NCBI GenBank assembly: GCA_035605155.1
Contig: DATNHC010000130.1
Location: 1-16,977, forward strand
Origin: VRUE01 sp035605155
Lineage (GTDB): Bacteria > Actinomycetota > Thermoleophilia > Solirubrobacterales > 70-9
DNA length: 16,977 nucleotides
Direction of reading: 5' to 3'
Below the pieces are notes generated by a model. That model made no database searches. It saw only the letters and a list, made by a program, of their open reading frames with translations, and was not told where the DNA came from. A program made the position numbers and the translations under genes. This document shows, one piece after another, positions 1 through 6,240 of the stretch (the first letter of the stretch is position 1; each line of letters begins with the position of its first letter).

Positions 1-212
1 GCGATCCGCACCCTTGGCCGCGCTTGGATCAGGGTCCTTTGGCGTTGCTGGCAAGACAAAGTGCCTTATGACCCCTCTCTCCATGGAAATTTGCGCGGCC
101 TGCAAGCTGCAGGGGGTTGACACAGGGCGTCTCGCGTGCAAAGTACGCCGCGCTCCCTGCGTCCTTGCCTGCCGGCACCTGAGCCTCGTCACCCGGTAAT
201 AGACTGATTTCC
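1..212. other. Non-coding left edge upstream of tetR
   Basis: I see no convincing gene here; the short open frames on both strands lack recognisable protein features. The region holds a perfect TTGACA box at 117-122 with a weak partner CAAAGT at 139-144 (16-base spacing), a possible conventional promoter for the TetR gene. A 12-base arm CTCCATGGAAAT (79-90) is the reverse complement of ATTTCCATGGAG (207-218), which covers the tetR start codon. Confidence 0.5.
200..205 (+). promoter_or_regulatory. Leaderless-type -10 box (TAGACT) of the TetR gene
   Basis: TAGACT matches the actinobacterial TAnnnT -10 consensus and ends 7 bases before the ATG at 213. There is no Shine-Dalgarno sequence before this ATG, so transcription probably starts at or next to the start codon. 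Confidence 0.5.
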
Positions 213-821
213 ATGGAGGCAGCCACAAAGGAGCGTGAGCTCAGCGGTGAGAAGGCGCAGCGCATCGTCGACGCGATGCGCGAGAGCGTCGCCAAGCGCG
301 GCGCCGCCGGCTCGACCTTCGAGCACGTTGCCCGCGAGGCAGGAGTCAGTCGTGGGCTGCTCCACTACTACTTCGGGACGAAGGAGCGCCTGCTGGTCGA
401 GGTCGTGCGCCGTGACGCGGAGATTCGCGTTGCCCGCCTCGACGAGCCGCTGGCCAAGGCGCAGACCGTCGATGACGTGATCGACGTCCTGCTCGCCAGC
501 CTCACCGACCTGATCGAGAACGAGCCGGCCTTCTTCCTGCTCCTTTACGAGCTCTTCAGCGCCGGCCGCCGCAATCCAGAGATTCAGCATGAGGTCGGCC
601 AGCTCTTCGAGCGCACCCGCTCCCATGTCGCCGACGTGCTCAAGCAGAAGGAGCGCGAGGGCGTGCTCAAGCTGCGCCACGACGCCGAGGAGATCGTCTC
701 CTACCTCTTCGCGATCGCTGACGGCTTCGCCCTGCAGGCGCTTTCCGATACCGAGCGCGACATCAGCGGTGGCCTCGCCGTCGCCGCGGCCTCGGGCCGC
801 TACCTGCTCACCGACGACTGA
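213..821 (+). CDS. TetR/AcrR-family transcriptional regulator
   Basis: A 202-residue protein of normal TetR length. Residues about 14-62 form the N-terminal DNA-binding domain, with the recognition region GVSRGLLHYYFGTKERLL typical of the family (HYYFGTKERLL ends the helix-turn-helix). The rest is an all-helical ligand-binding and dimerisation domain rich in Leu and Phe, so the inducer is probably hydrophobic, though this is not provable from sequence. The ATG at 213 is chosen because a TAnnnT box ends 7 bases upstream and no other start is better supported. The gene is followed by a 16-bp inverted repeat and then the MMPL exporter on the same strand, a common arrangement for a local repressor of an exporter. 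Operator-like sites before the exporter and before the oxidase gene at 6155 are its likely targets. Confidence 0.93.
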   Translation: MEAATKERELSGEKAQRIVDAMRESVAKRGAAGSTFEHVAREAGVSRGLLHYYFGTKERLLVEVVRRDAEIRVARLDEPLAKAQTVDDVIDVLLASLTDLIENEPAFFLLLYELFSAGRRNPEIQHEVGQLFERTRSHVADVLKQKEREGVLKLRHDAEEIVSYLFAIADGFALQALSDTERDISGGLAVAAASGRYLLTDD

Positions 822-861
822 CTTCTCTCTTTGGATTCTCCGCCGCCGTCAAGGCGAACGG

Positions 862-909
862 TTCGTTGAAGCTTTTTCCGGGTCCTGGTCCCTAAAAAGC
901 TTCAACGAA
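862..909. terminator. Perfect 16-bp inverted repeat between tetR and the MMPL gene
   Basis: Arms 862-877 (TTCGTTGAAGCTTTTT) and 894-909 are exact reverse complements, separated by 16 bases. The inner part of the stem is T5/A5, so the transcript would form a hairpin with a U-rich stretch inside the left arm. It lies 40 bases after the tetR stop codon and 63 bases before the MMPL start. A terminator for tetR is the simplest reading; a protein-binding site is possible. Confidence 0.6.
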
Positions 910-944
910 GGGCGGGAGTGACCGGGCTCACAGACGCTTGACCG

Positions 945-972
945 TTCGTTCGAAAGGCTGGCCAACCAGCCA
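945..972 (+). promoter_or_regulatory. Promoter and TetR-type operator of the MMPL gene
   Basis: TTCGTTCGAAAGGCT (945-959) matches 14 of 15 bases of the sequence containing the -10 box before the gene at 8698 (8674-8688), so AAGGCT (954-959) is a likely -10 element. Overlapping it is TGGC-CAACCA-GCCA (959-972), an inverted repeat also readable as GGCTGG-ccaa-CCAGCC (956-971). It matches 12 of 14 bases of the site before the oxidase gene (6208-6221). A repressor bound here would cover the -10 region, the transcription start and the start codon. Confidence 0.55.
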
Positions 973-3243
973 ATGCGCAATTTCATGGTCAAGCTCGCAG
1001 GGTTCCTCGGCCGTCGCCGCCGCTGGGTGCTGTTCGTCTGGATCGCGATCGTTCTCGCTGCACTGCCGCTTGCCGCACGCCAGACCGAGCACCTGACCGG
1101 GGGTGGCTTCGACGTGCCGGGCAGCCAGTCGAAGGCGGTGAGCGAAGCCCTGGAGAAGAACTTCGAGGCGACGTCGGGAGGGATCGCGGTGCTGTTGCGG
1201 GCCCAGCCCGAGGCAAGCGCAGAGGCCCGAGGCGCGGCGATCGACCGCGTTCGCCGCTCGGTCGCGGAGATCGACGAACTGGCGCTGCCGCCTGCGATCG
1301 CCCGGCGCGCTGAGCTGGCGCTGCGGAGGAGCGGCTCGGCGACCCTGGCGCTGCGCAGCGAACAGTCTTCTGACCGCCAGGTTGACAGGGCCGTGACCCT
1401 GCGCGAAGACCTCGAGCCCGGAACGGCTGAGGCCGGCGTCACCACTTACCTCGCCGGGCAGCCGACCGTCTGGGCGGGGATGCAGGAGCTCTCCAAGGAA
1501 GACCTCGCCAAAGCCGAGGCAGCCGGCTTCCCGATCGTCGCCGTGATCCTGCTGATCGTCTTCGGCTCGTTGGCGGCGGCGGCGCTGCCGCTGGCGCTCG
1601 GCTTCGTCAGCGTGATCGTCACCGGCGCGTTGATCTACTTCCTTTCGCTCAATATGGGCATGTCGGTCTTCGTCACCAACATGGCCTCGATGATCGGTAT
1701 CGGCGTGGCGATCGACTACTCGCTCTTCATCCTCGCCCGCTACCGCGAGGAGCGCACCCGCGGACGCGACCCCGAGCACGCCCGCGCCGAGGCGTTGGCC
1801 ACCTCCGGTCTAGCGGTCACCTTCTCTGGCCTCGCCGTGATCGTCTCGCTGGCGGGGCTCTGGATGGTGGACAACCAGGCGCTGCGCTCGATGGCGCTGG
1901 GGGCGATGACCGTCGTCGCCGTCTCGATCCTCACCGCCACCACCTTGCTGCCGGTGCTGATCGCGATGCTTGGCGACCGGGTGATGCCCGGCGGGATCAT
2001 TGCCAAGGTTCTCGCTTGGATTCGTCGTCCGTTCCAAGGTGGAGCCGCCGCCCCCGGACGCGGGAGCGAGGGCCTGTCCATATCTGATTCTTCAGGTTCT
2101 CGTGGGAGCAGAGGAGGCGGCGGTGATTTCTGGGTGCGCTGGACCAACCGCGTTATGGCCCGACCGTGGCTTGCGGTGATCGGCGTCTCGGCGGTCCTGC
2201 TCACGCTCGCGGCGCCGCTGCTCTCGGCCGAGACCGGAACCGAGGCGATCGCCCAGTTCCCCAAGGGCAGCGACGTGCGCGTCGGCAACGAGCTCGCTGC
2301 CGCAGAGCGCGACGGCGCCGCCGATCCTGTGCAGATCGTCGCCAGCTTCGACGGTGGCGGACTCGACGACGGCGATCGGGTGGCCGTGACCGGCTTCCAG
2401 CGCACGATCGCCGGCACGCCGGGGGTCAGCTCCGTCGCCCCGCCGAGCTTTGCCGACGATGCCGTTCTAATCCAGGCCCTGCCCAGCACGCCGAGCGAGT
2501 CCGACGCCACCCGGGCCCTGATCGACCGCTTGCGAGACAACATCGTTCCGGCGACCGAGCTGAGCGCCATCGCCACGGTCGCCGTCGGTGGCGAGTCCGC
2601 CCGCAGCCACGACGTGCGCCAGCAGATCGACGGCTCGATGTGGATGATCGTCGCCTTCGTCCTGGCTCTCAGCTTCCTCGTCCTGATGGTGATGCTGCGG
2701 TCCGTGTTGTTGCCGCTAAAGGCCGTGCTGATGAACCTGCTCTCGATCGGCGCGGCGTTCGGCGTGCTCGTCGCGATCTTCCAGTGGGGCTGGCTCGACA
2801 GCGTGCTTGGCTTCGAAAGCCTCGGCGCCCTGGACACGATCAACGTGCCGCTGATCTTCGCGATCGTCTTCGGCCTCTCGATGGATTACGAGGTCTTCCT
2901 GATGTCGCGCATCCGCGAGCACTATCTCGAGCACGGCGACAACGAGCGGGCGGTCGCCGAAGGCCTCTCGACCAGCGCCCGCACGATCTCCTCGGCGGCG
3001 CTGATCATGACCGCGGTCTTCGCCGTCTTCGTGCTCACCGGCGTGCCCTCGATCAAGGAGCTCGGCGTAGGCTGCGCGGTGGCGATCGCCCTCGACGCGA
3101 CCCTGGTGCGCCTGATCCTCGTGCCCGCCGCGATGAAGCTCTTCGGTGACTGGAACTGGTGGATGCCTTCCTGGCTCGACCGCGCCCTGCCCGACCTGAG
3201 CTTCGAGAGCGGCACGCGTGAGCCCGAGCCCGAGCTGACCTGA
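973..3243 (+). CDS. MMPL-family (RND-type) lipid/drug exporter
   Basis: A 756-residue inner-membrane transporter with the duplicated RND layout: a TM segment at about 16-35, an extracytoplasmic domain to about 180, a TM bundle at 186-335, a cytoplasmic linker at about 350-390, TM at 398-417, a second extracytoplasmic domain, and a C-terminal TM bundle from 556. Each half carries the MmpL proton-relay pair: GVAIDYS (Asp248-Tyr249) and GLSMDYE (Asp638-Tyr639). The family uses the proton gradient to export lipids or hydrophobic compounds to the envelope. The ATG at 973 fits the promoter; an in-frame ATG at 985 (MVKLAGFLGRRRRW) is an equally believable start. The linker at 356-385 is unusually Gly/Ser rich. 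The substrate cannot be read from sequence. An upstream TetR gene and an operator at its start suggest ligand-inducible export. Confidence 0.93.
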   Translation: MRNFMVKLAGFLGRRRRWVLFVWIAIVLAALPLAARQTEHLTGGGFDVPGSQSKAVSEALEKNFEATSGGIAVLLRAQPEASAEARGAAIDRVRRSVAEIDELALPPAIARRAELALRRSGSATLALRSEQSSDRQVDRAVTLREDLEPGTAEAGVTTYLAGQPTVWAGMQELSKEDLAKAEAAGFPIVAVILLIVFGSLAAAALPLALGFVSVIVTGALIYFLSLNMGMSVFVTNMASMIGIGVAIDYSLFILARYREERTRGRDPEHARAEALATSGLAVTFSGLAVIVSLAGLWMVDNQALRSMALGAMTVVAVSILTATTLLPVLIAMLGDRVMPGGIIAKVLAWIRRPFQGGAAAPGRGSEGLSISDSSGSRGSRGGGGDFWVRWTNRVMARPWLAVIGVSAVLLTLAAPLLSAETGTEAIAQFPKGSDVRVGNELAAAERDGAADPVQIVASFDGGGLDDGDRVAVTGFQRTIAGTPGVSSVAPPSFADDAVLIQALPSTPSESDATRALIDRLRDNIVPATELSAIATVAVGGESARSHDVRQQIDGSMWMIVAFVLALSFLVLMVMLRSVLLPLKAVLMNLLSIGAAFGVLVAIFQWGWLDSVLGFESLGALDTINVPLIFAIVFGLSMDYEVFLMSRIREHYLEHGDNERAVAEGLSTSARTISSAALIMTAVFAVFVLTGVPSIKELGVGCAVAIALDATLVRLILVPAAMKLFGDWNWWMPSWLDRALPDLSFESGTREPEPELT

Positions 3244-3264
3244 GCATCCAAGGGTCTCCGCGGG

Positions 3265-3270
3265 TAGGCT
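3265..3270 (+). promoter_or_regulatory. TAGGCT -10 box upstream of the amidase
   Basis: TAGGCT is identical to the boxes at 8662-8667 (minus) and 8683-8688. It ends 6 bases before a GTG at 3277, the same geometry as the leaderless genes here. That GTG opens only a 13-codon frame (MPTRTASNSRSSR) ending at 3318, not in frame with the amidase. The transcript would therefore start about 50 bases before the amidase ATG and contain the whole hairpin at 3286-3336. Confidence 0.45.
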
Positions 3271-3285
3271 CCCCACGTGCCCACC

Positions 3286-3336
3286 CGAACTGCATCAAAT
3301 TCTCGGTCCAGCAGGTAGAGAATTTGATGCAGTTCG
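3286..3336 (+). promoter_or_regulatory. Perfect 19-bp inverted repeat enclosing the amidase start codon
   Basis: Arms 3286-3304 and 3318-3336 are exact reverse complements, separated by 13 bases. The amidase ATG (3327-3329) lies inside the right arm, and the Shine-Dalgarno-like AGGTAGAG (3313-3320) is in the loop and stem. In RNA this 19-bp hairpin would bury the start codon, which would suppress translation unless it is melted; alternatively it is a DNA operator. Confidence 0.65.
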
Positions 3337-4793
3337 CTGGAGACGACGATCTGGCCTTCGCTGGGGCGGCGAAGCAGGCGCAGATGGTGCGCGACGGCGA
3401 GATCTCGCCGAGCGAGTTGGTGCAGCTCTACCTGGAGCGGATCGCGCGGCTTGAGCCTCAGCTCAATGTTTTCCGCGCTGTGCTCGGCGAGCGGGCGCTG
3501 CTCGAGGCTCAACAGGCGGAGGGACGGCTGAAGGCCGGCGACGAGCGGCCCCTGCTCGGTGTGCCGATCGCGCTCAAGGACAACCACGGCCTGGCCGGCG
3601 AGCCGACCTGCAACGGCACCGACGCCTATCCCGATCCGGCGCCGGCCGACGACGAGATGGTACGGCGGCTGCGCGAGGCAGGCGCGATCGTGATCGGCAA
3701 GACGCACCTGCCCGAGCTGGCGATCTGCGGCTTCACCGAGTCGGCCACCTGGGGGGTCTCGCGCAATCCTTGGAACTCACAGCGCAGTCCGGGGGGCTCC
3801 AGTGGCGGCAGCGCCGCGGCGGTCGCCGCCGGGCTGGTGCCGATCGCCTCGGCCTCCGATGGAGCGGGCTCGATTCGCATTCCCGCAGCGTCCTGCGGAA
3901 TCTTCGGGTTGAAGCCGCAGCGCGGCCGCATCTCTCTGGCGCCCCTCACCGAGCACTGGAACGGACTCTCGGTCAACGGCTGCGTCAGCCGCACGGTGCT
4001 CGACACGGCGCTCTACCTGGACGTGGTCGCCGGCGGCTCGACCGAGTCGGGCGCACCGCCGCCTCCGCAGCGGCCTTTCGTCGAGGCTGCGCAGTCCTCG
4101 CCGGGCAAGCTGCGGGTCGCCTGGTCGACGGCTCCGCCGCGGGCCGCCGCCCCGCCGACCGTCTCCGACGTCGCCAAGGGCGTTGTGGCCGACACCGCCG
4201 AGCTGTTGCGCTCACTTGGCCACGACGTCGCCCAGCAGGACCCGGCCTGGGGCGCCATCGGCAACAACATCACGCCGCGCTACCTGTGCGGGATTGCCGA
4301 AGACGCCGCCAAGGTGCCCCGTCCCGAGCGGCTCGAACGGCGCACGCGTGGCTTTGCCCGGCTGGGTCGCCTGATACCCGATGGCCTCTTCCAGCGAGCC
4401 CTGGCGGCGCGCGAAGCCGACGCCACCCGCGTCAACGCGATCTTCGACAGCCACGACGTGCTGATGACGCCGGTGATGGGCGACACGGCAATCCCCGTGC
4501 GGCGCTGGGAGAGCCGCGGAGCGATCCCCACCGTGCTCGGCATGAGCCGCGTCTATCCATACTGCGTGCCCTGGAACCACCTCGGCAACCCAGCGATGTC
4601 GGTGCCCTCGGGAATCGCCGCCGACGGCATGCCGCTGGCCGTGCAGATCATCGGCCGCCCCGGCGACGAGACCACCCTCCTCTCCCTCGCCGCTCAGCTA
4701 GAAGCCGAGCGCCCTTGGGCCAGCGCCCGTCCCCCTATCAGCGAGTCCCAGAAAAGCTGCACGAGAGGAGGGTCGGGTTCCCCTCCCCCCTGA
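3327..4793 (+). CDS. Amidase-signature-family amidase
   Basis: A 488-residue cytoplasmic hydrolase with the complete amidase-signature Ser-cisSer-Lys triad: Lys84 in IALKD, cis-Ser158 in GGSSGGS, nucleophile Ser182 in GAGSIRIPA. The 74- and 24-residue spacings match the family. It cleaves carboxylic amides; substrates range from fatty acid amides to aryl amides, and this sequence does not decide among them. ATG 3327 is chosen over the preceding in-frame TTG at 3324. The last 15 or so residues (ESQKSCTRGGSGSPPP) lie beyond the usual family end and are partly encoded by the 31-bp inverted repeat, so they look like read-through into that element. The start lies in a hairpin. It follows the MMPL gene by 83 bases and converges with the oxidase gene. 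It is not a GatA: no GatB or GatC gene is nearby. Confidence 0.9.
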   Translation: MQFAGDDDLAFAGAAKQAQMVRDGEISPSELVQLYLERIARLEPQLNVFRAVLGERALLEAQQAEGRLKAGDERPLLGVPIALKDNHGLAGEPTCNGTDAYPDPAPADDEMVRRLREAGAIVIGKTHLPELAICGFTESATWGVSRNPWNSQRSPGGSSGGSAAAVAAGLVPIASASDGAGSIRIPAASCGIFGLKPQRGRISLAPLTEHWNGLSVNGCVSRTVLDTALYLDVVAGGSTESGAPPPPQRPFVEAAQSSPGKLRVAWSTAPPRAAAPPTVSDVAKGVVADTAELLRSLGHDVAQQDPAWGAIGNNITPRYLCGIAEDAAKVPRPERLERRTRGFARLGRLIPDGLFQRALAAREADATRVNAIFDSHDVLMTPVMGDTAIPVRRWESRGAIPTVLGMSRVYPYCVPWNHLGNPAMSVPSGIAADGMPLAVQIIGRPGDETTLLSLAAQLEAERPWASARPPISESQKSCTRGGSGSPPP

Positions 4794-4873
4794 GGCTCTG
4801 TAGCAACGCCTGAACCCTGGCCCACAAATCAGCTGCGCGACGGCCTCAGGGGGGAGGGGAACCCGACCCTCCT
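4766..4873. terminator. Perfect 31-bp inverted repeat between convergent genes
   Basis: Arms 4766-4796 and 4843-4873 are exact reverse complements around a 46-base loop. The left arm contains the amidase stop codon (4791-4793) and its last eight or so codons; the right arm reaches two bases into the stop codon of the oxidase gene (4872-4874). It would form a very stable hairpin in either transcript and probably acts as a bidirectional terminator. No T-run follows, so it is not a textbook intrinsic terminator. Confidence 0.7.
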
Positions 4874-6155
4874 ACCCAAACACTTTGCGCATCCGCACGA
4901 GCTCGCGGATCGGCCCGCGCGGGCGGATGCGGCGCTGCAGGACCATCTTCAGCGGGTTGGCTTCCGGCTTGCCGGTGGCGACAAAGTCGGCCCAGCTTGC
5001 CTCGAGGGTCAGCGTCGGGTTCGGCGCTTCGCCCGGCTCGGCCCGGGTCGAGCCGTTGTCGATCACCAGGTGCCAGGGGTCGGCGTCGGTGAAGCGGTAC
5101 TGGTAGACGAGCGGCGAGCCGTTGGCGGCGGCCGGATCGACCACGCGCTTGACCACGTCGAAGTAGAGACGCTGCAGCTCAGGCGAGGTTTCCGGCGTGG
5201 CATCGGGCGGGCCGAGGATGCCGGCCATCATCAGCTTCACCTGGCGCTCGGCGATCTCGCGCTCGTCGGCTTCCGGGTCGAAGGGGAAGACCCCGGGCGG
5301 CATCTCCTCGGTCGGATAGCCGATCGTGCGCCAGCGCTGGCGGATCAGCTTGAGGCCGAAGGCGAAGATGTCCTCGAGCGAGAAGCCGTAGCATTCGGTG
5401 TACTCGCGGTCCATGTTCGGCGGGTAGAAGACGGCGGGGCCGTAGGGCAGCACTTCGCGCAGCAGCTCGACCACCGCGGCTTTGCATTCCTCGGATGCCG
5501 GGTGCTCCTCGGCGAGCAGCTCGGCGAGCACCTTGACGCCGAAGCCGATGTGGCGCTGCTCGTCGCGCGAGACGTTGGCCATGCCGGCGCTGAAGCCGGG
5601 CATCGTGTCCTCGGAGGCGAAGAAGTCCTCGATGAAGTGCTGGCCGGGCTGGGCGAGGGAGCCCTCGACGATCAGGTGGTAGAGGGTGATCGCCTGCGCG
5701 TACTTGGGCAGCGAACGGTCCTTGCGCAGTTCCTCGGCCATCAGGTCGAGCCGGTCGAAGATGCCGCGGTAGCCCCAGTTGAGCTGCGGCAGGGTGGCGG
5801 AGAGGGTCTGCTGGATCGAGTCGCCGCCGACCCCGATCACCTCCTTGAAGAAGCGGTGGAAGAAGACTGAGTGGCGCACCTCGTCGACCTGCTGGGTGGC
5901 GAGGAAGTAGGACTGCTCCTCGGTCGGCGCAGCGGTGATGTAGGGGGCGAGCGTATCGGCGACCCGGTCCTCGCCGTAGAAGAACATCGAGTAGATCCAC
6001 ATCGCCGAGCGCTTCTGGATCTCGCTGAGCGACTCCCAGCCGGCCCTGTCCCCGGAGAGGTCGATGTCGTAGGCGCTCCAGTTGCCCTGCTCCCAGCGCT
6101 GGTACAGGTCCTCGTAGGTGACGTTGTCCATCAGGCTCTGCGACGCGACACTCAT
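4872..6155 (-). CDS. R2-like ligand-binding oxidase fused to an SCP2 lipid-binding domain
   Basis: A 427-residue protein. Residues about 10-300 are a ferritin-like domain with all metal ligands of the R2lox type (Mn/Fe cofactor): Glu62, Glu92, His95 (DEVRH), Glu164, Glu199, His202 (DEQRH). Val65 and Tyr159 occupy the exact relative positions of the Val-Tyr pair that forms the ether crosslink in characterised R2lox proteins, so this is not a ribonucleotide reductase subunit. R2lox binds a long-chain fatty acid and is thought to oxidise hydrophobic substrates. Residues about 325-410 (YQYRFTDADPWHLVIDNG, then PNPTLTLEASWADFVATGK) resemble an SCP2 sterol-carrier domain. Typical R2lox is about 300 residues, so the tail is extra. 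AAGGAG lies close to the ATG. It ends within the 31-bp repeat. The lipid-binding tail may deliver or hold the substrate (inference). Confidence 0.88.
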   Translation of the reverse strand: MSVASQSLMDNVTYEDLYQRWEQGNWSAYDIDLSGDRAGWESLSEIQKRSAMWIYSMFFYGEDRVADTLAPYITAAPTEEQSYFLATQQVDEVRHSVFFHRFFKEVIGVGGDSIQQTLSATLPQLNWGYRGIFDRLDLMAEELRKDRSLPKYAQAITLYHLIVEGSLAQPGQHFIEDFFASEDTMPGFSAGMANVSRDEQRHIGFGVKVLAELLAEEHPASEECKAAVVELLREVLPYGPAVFYPPNMDREYTECYGFSLEDIFAFGLKLIRQRWRTIGYPTEEMPPGVFPFDPEADEREIAERQVKLMMAGILGPPDATPETSPELQRLYFDVVKRVVDPAAANGSPLVYQYRFTDADPWHLVIDNGSTRAEPGEAPNPTLTLEASWADFVATGKPEANPLKMVLQRRIRPRGPIRELVRMRKVFG

Positions 6156-6192
6156 CTCTCTCCTTCGTTCGTCCTCCGGCGGCTGCTCGGGA

Positions 6193-6225
6193 AGGTTACC
6201 GCCAAACTGGCCAGTCAGCCAGTTT
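6193..6225 (-). promoter_or_regulatory. Promoter and TetR-type operator of the oxidase gene
   Basis: On the minus strand TAACCT (6193-6198) is a TAnnnT -10 box. Directly upstream lies AAACTGGC-N6-GCCAGTTT (6204-6225), a perfect 8-bp inverted repeat. Its centre TGGC-CAGTCA-GCCA (6208-6221) matches 12 of 14 bases of the site before the MMPL gene. The repeat occupies the -35/spacer position, so a bound protein would block RNA polymerase. The oxidase can thus be transcribed apart from the ligase upstream of it. Confidence 0.6.
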
Positions 6226-6240
6226 CAGTGCGTGATGTCG

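Noticed and set aside
3277..3326. GTG 3277 as the amidase start
   Set aside because: It is not in frame with the amidase and meets a stop codon at 3316-3318; it can only encode a 13-residue leader.
3327..4793. GatA subunit of the glutamyl-tRNA amidotransferase
   Set aside because: The triad is shared by all amidase-signature enzymes; no gatB or gatC gene is adjacent.
4872..6155. Ribonucleotide reductase beta subunit
   Set aside because: The metal-ligand pattern and the Val65/Tyr159 pair are those of R2lox, there is no alpha-subunit gene nearby, and a lipid-binding domain follows.
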